Positions 15,844 through 24,784 of a stretch of DNA of 64,000 bases are shown here, one piece after another (within the stretch, counting starts at the first letter, position 1; each line of letters opens with the position of its first letter). A program made the translations under genes and the position numbers. The notes beneath the pieces were generated by a model. The model worked only from the letters and a program-made list of their open reading frames with translations. It was not told where the DNA came from and ran no database searches. Origin of the DNA: JAKACA01 sp050010115 (GTDB lineage: Bacteria; Actinomycetota; Acidimicrobiia; Acidimicrobiales; Bog-793); assembly GCA_050010115.1 (NCBI GenBank), contig JBEKLQ010000001.1, positions 1 to 64,000 of the forward strand. Direction: 5' to 3'.

Positions 15844-18744
15844 GTGTCGGACGATGCCGTCGGAAACCACGTGATCGCCACCGAGGACCTTGCCGCCGGC
15901 TCCACGTCACTGCTGGTCGGGCTCGATGTCACGTTCGTGCCGGGCGATCCGCCTCGGGCCGGCAGCTACGCCGTGTTCCGGGCGGGCGGCACCGAACGTT
16001 CTGGTGCCGTCGACGACCAGCTGGCGGCTCTCGGCGAGCTGGGCAGCATCGAGCTCGTCCTTCCGGCCGGCAAGTCCGTTCGCCGGAGGCGCGTCACCGC
16101 CGCCCTCCTGCCCACTGCGACCGCGCTCCCGCTCTTGCTCGACCTCGAAGACACTCCGGCCACGACGTCTTCAGCGAGGATCTGGAGTGCCGTACTGACC
16201 GCAGGCATCGGCTTGATCGCCAGGGGCCGCCTCCATCCGGCCGTGAGCTCGAGCGGTGCCGATACGTGGCGTGCCGGCCCGCTCGACCCTGCCGACCACC
16301 GGCTCGCAGACGAGCTCGGGGCCGCCATGCCGCCGCTCGCGCATGCGGTCCCACTGGCGTCCTCCGGGCCGCTCAGGGTGCACTCGGTGGAGTGGCTCGT
16401 CAGGGCGGCCTGGGACGCACTCGCCGACACGCTGCCGCGGACTTCAGCAGCTGCAACGGCCAGCGGTTCGGCAATGTTCGCCGCTACGGAGGCGACGCCG
16501 GCGACCGGGCTGCGCTCCTGGCTCGCCGAGGCATCTGCCGGTCTCGACGGCGGGGCGAGCTTCGCCCTGCGCATCCAGCTCGGCGATTCCATCGAGCCTC
16601 AGTCGAGGGGCGCGCTCCAGATCACCAGCACGGCCGATCCGAGCCTCGTCGTGGACGCTGCCGACTTGTTCTCCATGCCGGCGGCCGTGCTCGCCCGCTT
16701 TGGCGCCGACACCGAGCGCGATCTCCTACTGGCGCTCCGCCGCGGCGCAAGAGCCTGGCGACCGATCGGCTCCCTCCTCAGCCAACGTGTCCCGGATTCG
16801 CTCCCGCTCGACGACGACCTGCTCGCCGAGCTCATCCTCGACGGCGCGAGCGAGCTCGAGAGCGCCGGCATCTCGGTGCTGTGGCCGGCCGAGCTGCTCA
16901 CCGGCGGGCTTGCCCTCCGGGCGGCTGTCACGCCGGTTCCGGCCGCAGTGGTGGCGGCGGGCTTGGATCTCGGGGCACTGCTCGAGTTCAGGTTCGAGCT
17001 GACCGTCGGCGGCGAGGCACTCAGTGCTGAAGAGATCGACCTGCTTGCCGAAGCAAAGCGCGGCCTGGTCCGGATCCGAGGTCGCTTCATCGCCGTAGAT
17101 GCCGCCATGATCGCCAAGGCCCAGGCGCGCCAGGCGCGGCGGATCACGGCAGCCGAAGCCCTCGGCGCGTTGCTCGGCGGGAAGCTGGAGGTTGACGGTG
17201 AGCTCGTCGACGTCGTCACCGACGGTCCGGTAGCCGAACTGGCCGACCGGCTCCGGGGCCTGTCGGCGGGCGCACTGGAGGGACTCTCGCCACCCGAAGG
17301 TCTCATCGCCGAGCTGAGGCCGTACCAGATGCGCGGCGTGACCTGGCTCGTGGGCATGTGCGAGCTCGGCCTCGGCGGCTGCCTCGCCGACGACATGGGG
17401 CTCGGCAAGACGGTCCAAGTGATCGCTCTCCACCTGCACCGCCACGGCGAATCGGCTCGAGGTCGAGGCGGCGAACGAGACGCGCCTACCCCGACGCTCG
17501 TCGTCTGCCCGACGTCGCTGCTCGGCAACTGGGAGCGTGAGCTGCAGAAGTTCGCCCCCACGGTGCCGGTGCGCCGCTTCCACGGTGGAGACCGTCATCT
17601 CGACGATCTCGCCACCGGCGAGGTCGTGCTCACCACGTACGGCATCTTGAGGAGGGAGAGGGTGGCGCTGGGGGAGGCGGGTTTTGAGCTGGTGGTCGCC
17701 GACGAGGCACAACACGCGAAGAACCCGCTCTCCGATACGGCGAAGGCGCTTCGTTCCGTGCCCGCCCAGGCGAGGGTCGCCCTCACCGGGACGCCGGTCG
17801 AGAACCGGCTGACCGAGCTGTGGTCGATCCTCGACTGGACGACGCCGGGGCTCCTCGGGCCGCTCGAGCGCTTCCGGCGGACCGTCGCCGTCGCAATCGA
17901 GCGCAACCGTGACGCCGAGGCGACCGATCGCTTGTCGAACGCCGTTCGGCCCTTCGTGCTTCGCCGGCGCAAGACCGATCCGGCGATCGCGCCGGACCTC
18001 CCCGAACGAACCGTTACGGACCTCGCCGTGCCGCTCACGACCGAGCAGGTCTCGCTCTACGAGGCCGAGGTCCGCGAGGCGCTCGAGGCGATCGCCAAGA
18101 AGGACGGGATCGCTCGCCAGGGCCTAGTGCTCCGTCTGCTCACCGTGCTGAAGCAGATCTGCAACCACCCGGCTCAGTACCTGCATCAGCCGGGGCCACT
18201 GCCGGGCCGCTCGGGCAAGCTGGTTGCCCTGGAGGAATTGCTCGACGTCATCGTGGGGGCCGGCGACTCGGTCCTCGTCTTCAGCCAATTCGTGGAGATG
18301 TGCTCCCTCATCGAGGCCCACCTCGCCACGCTCCGGATCCCGACGCTGTTCCTCCACGGCGGCGTGCCAGCCCGCAAGCGTGACGAGATGGTGGCGAACT
18401 TCCAGGCCGGCGCCGTCCCGGTGTTCCTCCTGTCGCTCAAAGCCGGCGGCGTCGGCCTCAACCTCACGCAGGCGACGCACGTCATCCACTACGACCGCTG
18501 GTGGAACCCTGCCGTCGAGGACCAGGCGAGCGACCGGGCGCACCGCATAGGCCAGCGGCGAGCGGTGCAGATCCACCGGCTCGTGTGCGAAGGCACCCTC
18601 GAGGACCGGATCGCCGCGCTCCTCGAAGCCAAGCGTTCCCTCGCCGAATCCGTCGTCGGCCAAGGTGAGGCGTGGATCGGCGACCTGAGCGACGCGGAGC
18701 TGGCGGCGCTCGTGCGTCTCGGGACCGCCGGCGGTGACCCATGA
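15844..18744 (+). CDS. SNF2/RapA-family DEAD-like helicase (ATP-dependent DNA translocase)
   Basis: A 966-residue protein. The first 480 residues are an Ala/Leu-rich region found in bacterial SNF2 proteins, including an SNF2_N-associated domain before the motor. The RecA-1 lobe has Walker A DDMGLGKTVQVIAL (about residue 515), TLVVCPTSLLGNWE, the DEAQ box (about 619) and ALTGTPVENRLTELWSILD. The RecA-2 lobe has VFSQFVEM, FLLSLKAGGVGLNLTQATHV and SDRAHRIGQRR. It ends by overlapping the SWIM-protein gene as ATGA. Such pairs occur widely in bacteria; the role is unproven, with DNA repair or chromatin remodelling-like activity most often suggested. Confidence 0.9.
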   Translation: MSDDAVGNHVIATEDLAAGSTSLLVGLDVTFVPGDPPRAGSYAVFRAGGTERSGAVDDQLAALGELGSIELVLPAGKSVRRRRVTAALLPTATALPLLLDLEDTPATTSSARIWSAVLTAGIGLIARGRLHPAVSSSGADTWRAGPLDPADHRLADELGAAMPPLAHAVPLASSGPLRVHSVEWLVRAAWDALADTLPRTSAAATASGSAMFAATEATPATGLRSWLAEASAGLDGGASFALRIQLGDSIEPQSRGALQITSTADPSLVVDAADLFSMPAAVLARFGADTERDLLLALRRGARAWRPIGSLLSQRVPDSLPLDDDLLAELILDGASELESAGISVLWPAELLTGGLALRAAVTPVPAAVVAAGLDLGALLEFRFELTVGGEALSAEEIDLLAEAKRGLVRIRGRFIAVDAAMIAKAQARQARRITAAEALGALLGGKLEVDGELVDVVTDGPVAELADRLRGLSAGALEGLSPPEGLIAELRPYQMRGVTWLVGMCELGLGGCLADDMGLGKTVQVIALHLHRHGESARGRGGERDAPTPTLVVCPTSLLGNWERELQKFAPTVPVRRFHGGDRHLDDLATGEVVLTTYGILRRERVALGEAGFELVVADEAQHAKNPLSDTAKALRSVPAQARVALTGTPVENRLTELWSILDWTTPGLLGPLERFRRTVAVAIERNRDAEATDRLSNAVRPFVLRRRKTDPAIAPDLPERTVTDLAVPLTTEQVSLYEAEVREALEAIAKKDGIARQGLVLRLLTVLKQICNHPAQYLHQPGPLPGRSGKLVALEELLDVIVGAGDSVLVFSQFVEMCSLIEAHLATLRIPTLFLHGGVPARKRDEMVANFQAGAVPVFLLSLKAGGVGLNLTQATHVIHYDRWWNPAVEDQASDRAHRIGQRRAVQIHRLVCEGTLEDRIAALLEAKRSLAESVVGQGEAWIGDLSDAELAALVRLGTAGGDP

Positions 18745-20063
18745 GCTGGTACCCGCCCAAGCCCAAGCGCCGGCCCGGCTCCGGTCCTTGGCGCTCTGCC
18801 GGCAAACGCCCGTTTGGCGCCACCTGGTGGGGCAAAGCGTGGGTGGACGCACTCGAGCAGCGTGCCCGGCTCGATCCGAACCGGCTGCCGCGAGGCCGTA
18901 CCTATGCCCGGACTGGCGCAGTCGGCGACCTTGAGATCGGGCTCGGACAGATCGTGGCTGCCGTGCAGGGCTCCCGGGCCAAGCCGTACAAGGTGACCGT
19001 GAGGGTGCGGGCGTACACCCCGCAGGAGTGGGAGCGGACCCTGGCGGCGCTCGCGAGCCAGGTGGGGCACCTCGCCGCCTTGCTCGACGGGGAGCTGCCG
19101 CCCGGCGTCGCTGACGACCTCGCCGCCGCCGGGCTCGACCTGTTGCCGGTGGCGGGCGAGGTGCAGCCGCGCTGCTCGTGCCCGGACTGGGCCGAGCCGT
19201 GCAAGCACTCGGCGGCCGTGTGCTACCTCGTGGCGGACACTCTCGATGCCGACCCGTTCCAGCTCTTCGTGTTGCGAGGAAAGGAGCGTGAGTCGCTGCT
19301 GGCTGGCCTTCGCGCTCGCCGAGCGGCGGCGATCGCGGCCAATGCGGCAGCACCCGGCGCGTCCGGAACCGCTGGCCGTGTGAGTGGCGGGGGTATCGAA
19401 CCGGACGTTTCGGCGTCGTGGGGGCAGGATGCCGGCGTGGGCGCCAAGCAGGCCTGGGAGCGGTGGGCTGCGAGCCACTCCGACGGGCTGCAGAGCCAGC
19501 TTCATCCGACGATCCCGGCAGTCCCCCTTCCGCCGGCCAAGCCGGGACGGCCGACCGTCCTGGCGACCGATCCGCCGGAAGGATCGGGGCTCACCGCGGA
19601 CGCGCTGCTGGGCCTCGCCGCCGACGCCGTACAACGCGCTTGGGAGATCGCCCACGGCGAGCGGAGCACCGGGCTCGAACTGAGCGCCGGTCAGGACCTC
19701 GCCCGGCGGGCTGCAGCGACGCTGGCGCACGGCTCGACCACTCACGACCTGCCTGAGCTCGCCCGCGCCGCCGGCATCCCAGCCCGCGAGCTCTTGCGGC
19801 AGGCGCTCGCCTGGCGGGACGGCGGACCGGAGGGCTTGGCGGTGCTGCTCGAGACCTGGGACCCACCGGCCGCAGCCATGGCGGGCGCCCGCGACCTGCT
19901 CGGCCAGCCCGCGACCATCCGCCGCAACCGGGCCACGATCGAGGATCGCCAGCTACGGTTGGGCCGGGACGGGCGTTGGTACCCGTACCGCCGCGCAGGT
20001 CGGGCTGGCTCGGCTTGGGACCCTGATGGCCTCCCGATCGACGAGGGCGATCACGACCGGTGA
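18741..20063 (+). CDS. SWIM zinc-finger protein
   Basis: A 440-residue protein. The N-terminus WGKAWVDALEQ and GRTYARTGAVGDLEIGLGQI is the conserved start of bacterial SWIM proteins. The zinc motif C-x-C-x6-C-x-H reads CSCPDWAEPCKH at about residue 150. The remainder is Ala/Gly-rich with a linker near 200-240. It is translated directly from the helicase stop (ATGA), so both probably act together on DNA. Only 3 nt separate its stop from the end of the convergent reductase gene, and no terminator hairpin of note is visible there. Confidence 0.85.
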   Translation: MSWYPPKPKRRPGSGPWRSAGKRPFGATWWGKAWVDALEQRARLDPNRLPRGRTYARTGAVGDLEIGLGQIVAAVQGSRAKPYKVTVRVRAYTPQEWERTLAALASQVGHLAALLDGELPPGVADDLAAAGLDLLPVAGEVQPRCSCPDWAEPCKHSAAVCYLVADTLDADPFQLFVLRGKERESLLAGLRARRAAAIAANAAAPGASGTAGRVSGGGIEPDVSASWGQDAGVGAKQAWERWAASHSDGLQSQLHPTIPAVPLPPAKPGRPTVLATDPPEGSGLTADALLGLAADAVQRAWEIAHGERSTGLELSAGQDLARRAAATLAHGSTTHDLPELARAAGIPARELLRQALAWRDGGPEGLAVLLETWDPPAAAMAGARDLLGQPATIRRNRATIEDRQLRLGRDGRWYPYRRAGRAGSAWDPDGLPIDEGDHDR

Positions 20064-20066
20064 GGT

Positions 20067-21452
20067 TCAGCCTCGCAGTGAGCGCCTGACCTCGAGCTTC
20101 TTCGAGACCCCAGCTGCGCCTTTGTACAGCAGCTCTGCCGGCCCCAGCTCGTCGGGCCGGCAGAGGTTCGCCATGACCCGGAGAACCGTCGACATGAGCG
20201 GCTTGGAGTACATCCCGGCGCCGACCATCCCACGCATGAGCGTCGGGTTGCCGATCACCTTCACAAAACCTCGCGCCACCGCGTAGTACCGCCCGTACTC
20301 GGATTGCAGCCGCTGCTCGTAGGCCTCGAGGGTGTATCGGTCCGGCCGCTCCAAGACGTTGGCGATTGTGTCGGCAGCAAATCGCCCCGTCTCGTAGCCA
20401 TAGGCGATTCCCTCGCCGTTGAAGGGGTTGATGGCACCGATGGCGTCGCCCGTCATCACGAAGTCGCCGCCCACCCGGGGGCCTACAGCCAGCCCCATCG
20501 GCAGCCGGCCACCCGTCGGGACGCTGCAGGCGGTCGAGGGGGAGATGCACCAGGACTTCGGGGCGAAGTCGACGAACTGCTCCAGCAACTTGGTCGTGTT
20601 GAGGCCCTTCCAGCGCTCCGTCGTGGACAGCAGGCCGATACCGACGTTCACCCGCCCGTCGCCGAGGGGGAAGATCCAGCCGTAGCCGGGCACGACGTTG
20701 CCCTCGCGGTCACGGATGTCGAGGTGGGACTCGATGAACGCGTCGTCGTGGCGCGGTGACCGGAAGTAGCCCCGGATCGCCATGCCTTGGGGGTAGGACT
20801 TGTTCCTCGAGGCGCCGAGCGCCCGCCCGAACCGGGACAGCGAACCGTCGGCCACGATGACGTACTTCGCGTGGACCTCGGTGCGGGTGCCCCGGTCCTT
20901 GTCGACGACGATGGCGCCGCCGGCGCGGCGGGTGGTCGTGCCGGTCGCGCCGGCGGGGCCGTCTGCGGTCCCGCCGGCGGTGCCGTCTGCGGTGCCGTCT
21001 GCGGAACCGTCTGCGGGCCTGGTCTCCAGCGGGGCGACCGCTTCGGCTCCCTGCCAGACAGTGGCACCCGCCTTCTCGGCCTGCTCGCAGACGAGCCCGT
21101 CGAGATCGAACCGGGTCACCGTGTACCCGTAGGACGGGTAGTCGGGGTGCGCGGGCCACGACATCTCGAACTCCCGGCCGAACGCGACCGAGCGGAGGCC
21201 GGTGTGCCGGTGACGGCCGGCGAGCGCGCTCTCCAGGCCCATGTCCTGGAGCTGGCGGACCGACCTCGGGGTCAGGCCGTCGCCGCAGGTCTTCTCGCGG
21301 GGGAAGTGCTTCTTCTCGATGCACAGGACGTCGACGCCACGGTCCGCGAGCCAGTACGCCGCTGCCGAGCCGCTCGGGCCGCCGCCAACCACGAGGACGT
21401 CGCAGCGGTGCTCGGCGGGGCGGGGTGGGTGGAGTCCTTCGGGCTTCGCCAC
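20067..21452 (-). CDS. menJ: geranylgeranyl-reductase-family flavoprotein, MenJ-like
   Basis: A 461-residue FAD enzyme. The N-terminal dinucleotide motif is VLVVGGGPSGSAAAYWLADRG, and CGDGLTPR follows. The C-terminal FAD motif is MTGDAIGAINPFNGEGIAYG. In mycobacteria MenJ saturates one isoprene unit of menaquinone, and Streptomyces has a homologue directly upstream of nuo. The same neighbourhood here supports a menaquinone-tailoring role. An insertion of Asp/Gly/Thr-rich repeats (SADGTADGTAGGTADG) lies in the middle of the chain. GTG at 21452 is preferred to the upstream ATG because TAATAT lies 7 nt ahead of it, giving a leaderless mRNA. Confidence 0.8.
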   Translation of the reverse strand: MAKPEGLHPPRPAEHRCDVLVVGGGPSGSAAAYWLADRGVDVLCIEKKHFPREKTCGDGLTPRSVRQLQDMGLESALAGRHRHTGLRSVAFGREFEMSWPAHPDYPSYGYTVTRFDLDGLVCEQAEKAGATVWQGAEAVAPLETRPADGSADGTADGTAGGTADGPAGATGTTTRRAGGAIVVDKDRGTRTEVHAKYVIVADGSLSRFGRALGASRNKSYPQGMAIRGYFRSPRHDDAFIESHLDIRDREGNVVPGYGWIFPLGDGRVNVGIGLLSTTERWKGLNTTKLLEQFVDFAPKSWCISPSTACSVPTGGRLPMGLAVGPRVGGDFVMTGDAIGAINPFNGEGIAYGYETGRFAADTIANVLERPDRYTLEAYEQRLQSEYGRYYAVARGFVKVIGNPTLMRGMVGAGMYSKPLMSTVLRVMANLCRPDELGPAELLYKGAAGVSKKLEVRRSLRG

Positions 21453-21459
21453 AACTCGA

Positions 21460-21465
21460 ATATTA
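21460..21465 (-). promoter_or_regulatory. -10 box of the MenJ-like gene
   Basis: TAATAT on the minus strand, 7 nt before the GTG start at 21452, in an otherwise GC-rich stretch. It is the best -10 in this interval and argues for a leaderless transcript. Confidence 0.6.
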
Positions 21466-21515
21466 GGGGAGCGAGGCGGGGGATCCGGGCTCGCCACGGG
21501 AGCAGGCCGACCGCG

Positions 21516-21521
21516 TAGTGT
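21516..21521 (+). promoter_or_regulatory. candidate -10 box for the secreted repeat protein
   Basis: TAGTGT lies 50 nt before the start. Unlike the leaderless genes nearby, this transcript would carry a leader with GGAG (21561-21564) at good spacing from the ATG. Confidence 0.4.
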
Positions 21522-21571
21522 GGCCGGTGCTCGGCACGCGCTGAGCGAAGGAGGAGCGAAGGAGCCGGGAC

Positions 21572-23608
21572 ATGGCCGCGCTTTCGAGCAACCACTCCGG
21601 CGGAGGGCAGGACCGCCGCCCGACGAGACACGCCGCCGGCAGGCTCAAGGGCGGGCTCACCATCGGGCTGAGCGTCGCGACGCTCATGGCGACGGCGGCA
21701 CCGGCGGGGGCGGCGAGCACCTGGTCGGTGACCGCCATCTCGCCCGCGCCCCCCTACGCGCTGAGGAGCGAGATCGCCGGGATCTCATGCCCGTCGCCGG
21801 CGCTGTGCGTGGCGGTCACCCAGAACGGTGAGATCCTGACGTCGACCGACCCGACCTCGAGCGGCACCTGGGAAGCGGCGCATGTCGATGGCAACCGTAG
21901 CTTCGACGCCGTGTCGTGCCCGTCGACGAAGCTGTGCGTGGCCGTGGACGATCACGGCAGCGTCGCCACCTCCACCAGCCCGGTGGCTGGAGCTTGGGTG
22001 CTCGCGGCCGACGGTTTCGTCGGAACCGCGATCTCGTGCCCGACCACGAAGCTGTGCGTGGCGGGGGCCGGCGGGTCGATCTACACGTCGGCGGCGCCGG
22101 CGGGCGGCCCGAGCGCCTGGTCGGGGGTAGCCGTCGACGGCCCGCGGTACATCGCCTCGTTGTCCTGCCCATCGAAGTCGCTGTGCGTAGCGGGTGACGA
22201 CGACGGCAACGTGCTCGATTCGGTGGATCCGGAGGCGGGGGAGTGGTCGGTCACGCCGGTCGACGGGACTGACCCCGTGACGGCGATGTCCTGCCTGGCC
22301 AGCTCGCGTTGCACCGGGACGGATCTGAACGGCGACGTGCTGACCTCCACGGCTCCCACCGGCGGGACGAGCGCCTGGACGGTCACGCAGGTCGACACGT
22401 CCGGCGGGCACGCAGTGGCGCTCGAATCGATGGCGTGCCCCACCAAGACACTGTGCGTAGCCGGCGACGTCGAGGGCGACGTGGTGACGTCGGCGCACCC
22501 ATGGGCGACCAAGCCCGCCTGGGTGGTCACTGACCTCGGGGTGGCGCCCATCTACTCGATCGCCTGCGCATCCGCGACCGCATGCGCCGGCGGCGACGCC
22601 GCCGGGGACGTCGTGGCGTCGGCCAGCCCGGCCGGAGGATCGAGCGCCTGGGTCGTCACGACAGGAACCGACGACACGTACCCGATCGATGCGATGTCGT
22701 GCGCCAAGGCGACGCTGTGCGCCGGGGTCGACTGGTTCGGGGACGTCATCACCTCGATCAACCCGACCGGCGGCGCCGGCGCCTGGACCGTCCGCAGCAT
22801 CGATGTCCATTCTGGCGAGTACTACGAGCTCACCGGCGTCTCCTGCCCGGCGTCGACCCTGTGCGTGGCGGTGGACGCGCTCGGCGAAGCGCTCACCTCG
22901 ACCGCTCCGGCGGATGCGGCGCAGCCGTGGTCAACCGTCGGCATCGCCGAGGGGCGGACACTCACCGGGATCTCCTGCCCGTCGAAGCGACTCTGCGTCG
23001 CCGTCGACGGTGACGGCGACATCGTCACTTCGACGAACCCGGCGGCGGGGTCGAAAGCCAAGTGGGTCATGGACGACTTCGTCGACCCGGCCGGCGATAT
23101 CGCGGCCATCTCCTGCGCCAGCCCGACGATGTGCGTCGCCGTTGACTACCGCGGCGATGTGCTGACCTCGAGCGACCCGACCGGCGGAGCCAGCGCCTGG
23201 GTGGTGGCCACGGGTGCCGATACGAGCGCGCTCGACTCGGTGTCGTGCCCGAGCACCAAGCTGTGCGTGGCCGCGGACGCCGATGGCGGCGTGATCACGT
23301 CCACCGACCCGACCGGCGGCGCCGGCGAATGGGCCCGGACGGACGTGGACGGCGACAACTACCTGTTCACCGTCTCCTGTGCCGGCGCCAAAGCGTGCAC
23401 CGCCGGTGACGACGAGGGTGATGTCGTGACCTCGGCCGACCCCGTGGGCGGCTCAGGCGCGTGGACGGCGACAAACGTCGACGGCAACAATTGGGTGCTG
23501 GGCCTGTCGTGCCCGACCTCCACGATGTGCGCGGGCGGCGACAATGCCTACGACGTGTTGACGAGCTCGTCAGCTGCCGCGCTCCGAGCAGCCGGGAACC
23601 GGGCCTGA
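21572..23608 (+). CDS. secreted protein with 14 Cys-pair beta-propeller-like repeats
   Basis: A 678-residue protein with a signal peptide (basic region to residue 27, hydrophobic core, cut near APAGAAS at about 48). The mature part is 14 repeats of about 45 residues, each with SCPSxxLCVAV followed by D-x-x-G-D-V-x-T-S and often PTGGxxAW. Each repeat has two Cys separated by six residues, so each may form its own disulfide. The short hydrophobic strands and Gly/Asp turns suggest propeller blades; 14 would fit two seven-bladed propellers. No catalytic motif is seen. It sits between menJ and nuoA but has its own promoter, and no functional link to complex I is evident. Confidence 0.75.
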   Translation: MAALSSNHSGGGQDRRPTRHAAGRLKGGLTIGLSVATLMATAAPAGAASTWSVTAISPAPPYALRSEIAGISCPSPALCVAVTQNGEILTSTDPTSSGTWEAAHVDGNRSFDAVSCPSTKLCVAVDDHGSVATSTSPVAGAWVLAADGFVGTAISCPTTKLCVAGAGGSIYTSAAPAGGPSAWSGVAVDGPRYIASLSCPSKSLCVAGDDDGNVLDSVDPEAGEWSVTPVDGTDPVTAMSCLASSRCTGTDLNGDVLTSTAPTGGTSAWTVTQVDTSGGHAVALESMACPTKTLCVAGDVEGDVVTSAHPWATKPAWVVTDLGVAPIYSIACASATACAGGDAAGDVVASASPAGGSSAWVVTTGTDDTYPIDAMSCAKATLCAGVDWFGDVITSINPTGGAGAWTVRSIDVHSGEYYELTGVSCPASTLCVAVDALGEALTSTAPADAAQPWSTVGIAEGRTLTGISCPSKRLCVAVDGDGDIVTSTNPAAGSKAKWVMDDFVDPAGDIAAISCASPTMCVAVDYRGDVLTSSDPTGGASAWVVATGADTSALDSVSCPSTKLCVAADADGGVITSTDPTGGAGEWARTDVDGDNYLFTVSCAGAKACTAGDDEGDVVTSADPVGGSGAWTATNVDGNNWVLGLSCPTSTMCAGGDNAYDVLTSSSAAALRAAGNRA

Positions 23609-23629
23609 CCGAAGAAACCCCGCCTCTGA

Positions 23630-23660
23630 TGTGACCGGCCGCGAAGGCGCGTGGTAGAAC
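23630..23660 (+). promoter_or_regulatory. candidate nuo operon promoter
   Basis: TAGAAC (23655-23660) lies 10 nt before nuoA, with TGTGAC (23630-23635) 19 bp upstream. TGTGAC resembles a Rex half-site like the one before rex, but there is no matching second half. This is the only candidate in the 62-nt gap before nuoA. Confidence 0.3.
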
Positions 23661-23670
23661 CGACCGCGCC

Positions 23671-24198
23671 ATGGGCAGCCTGGACAGCTACCTTCCCATC
23701 TTCTTCATGATCGTGCTCGGCGCCGCCTTCGCGGGGCTTTCGCTCGTCGCGTCCAAACTCCTCGCCCCCCAGCGGCCGACTGCCGCCAAAGAGGCGCCGT
23801 ACGAGTGTGGGATCGTGCCCGAACATGAGCCTGCCAAGCGGTTCCCCGTGCGCTTCTACCTCGTGGCGATGATCTTCATCGTCTTCGATATCGAGGTGAT
23901 CTTCCTGTTCCCATGGGCGGTCGTGGCGGGGCAGCTCGGGCGTTTTGGCCTGGCGGAGATCGTCGTGTTCGCCGCCGCCGTGTTCATCTCCTTCGTCTAC
24001 CTGATCTCGAATGGAGCCTTGGACTGGGGCCCGATCAAGCGGGTACAGCCAATAGGGTCCGAGGCTCGGACTGCGGCGTCCACCGTCCGGCGGGTCCCCC
24101 CAGCGGGGCCGCGCGGCCCGGCCGGCGCCCCGGGTGACGACGTCGAGCCGATCGAACCTGCGCCTGCTGCCGGCTCGCCCGGCGGCGAAGCCGCCTGA
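23671..24198 (+). CDS. nuoA: NADH-quinone oxidoreductase subunit A
   Basis: A 175-residue membrane subunit of complex I with three transmembrane helices (about residues 7-29, 67-90 and 93-117). The conserved loop EAPYECGIVP and helix RFYLVAMIFIVFDIEVIFLF are present; they help line the quinone entry region with NuoH and NuoJ. A Pro/Ala-rich C-terminal tail of about 50 residues is an addition not seen in E. coli. It is the first gene of the complete nuoA-N operon. Confidence 0.95.
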   Translation: MGSLDSYLPIFFMIVLGAAFAGLSLVASKLLAPQRPTAAKEAPYECGIVPEHEPAKRFPVRFYLVAMIFIVFDIEVIFLFPWAVVAGQLGRFGLAEIVVFAAAVFISFVYLISNGALDWGPIKRVQPIGSEARTAASTVRRVPPAGPRGPAGAPGDDVEPIEPAPAAGSPGGEAA

Positions 24199-24214
24199 GG
24201 CGAGGAGGCGAGAC

Positions 24215-24784
24215 ATGGGACTCGAGAACGTCCCGCACAACTTCCTCACCGGCCGCATCGAGGACCTCGTCCAGTGGGCGAGGAAATCGAGCGTCTGGCC
24301 GGCGACGTTCGGCCTGGCTTGCTGCGCCATCGAGATGATGTCGGCAGGCGCAGCGGACTTCGATCTCGCGCGTTTCGGCATGGAGGTGTTCCGGGCCTCG
24401 CCCCGCCAGGCTGACCTGATGGTCGTTGCCGGCCGCGTCTCGCAGAAGATGGCACCTGTCCTCCGCCAGGTCTACGACCAGATGGTCGAGCCGAAGTGGG
24501 TCATCTCCATGGGGGTGTGCGCGTCGTCGGGTGGCATGTTCAACAACTACGCCATCGTGCAGGGCGTCGACCAGATCGTGCCGGTCGACGTCTACGCGCC
24601 GGGCTGCCCGCCCGGGCCGGAGACGCTCATTCACGCGATCCTCACGCTGCACGAGAAGATCCGTACGGGCGACCTCATGCGCCGGCCGTCCGAGGGGATC
24701 GGCGAAGGCATCCGGGTGAGCGAGCCGGTGCCCGGCTGGGTCCAGCCTGGCGAGTCGCCTGTCCACCTGGGGACCCCGCGTTGA
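24215..24784 (+). CDS. nuoB: NADH-quinone oxidoreductase subunit B
   Basis: A 189-residue peripheral subunit that carries cluster N2, the last Fe-S centre before quinone. The four cysteines are the tandem pair in FGLACCAIEM, the one in MGVCASSGGMF and the one in APGCPPGPE. ATG at 24215 follows CGAGGAGG. The gene ends as TTGA, which is also the nuoC start. Confidence 0.96.
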   Translation: MGLENVPHNFLTGRIEDLVQWARKSSVWPATFGLACCAIEMMSAGAADFDLARFGMEVFRASPRQADLMVVAGRVSQKMAPVLRQVYDQMVEPKWVISMGVCASSGGMFNNYAIVQGVDQIVPVDVYAPGCPPGPETLIHAILTLHEKIRTGDLMRRPSEGIGEGIRVSEPVPGWVQPGESPVHLGTPR

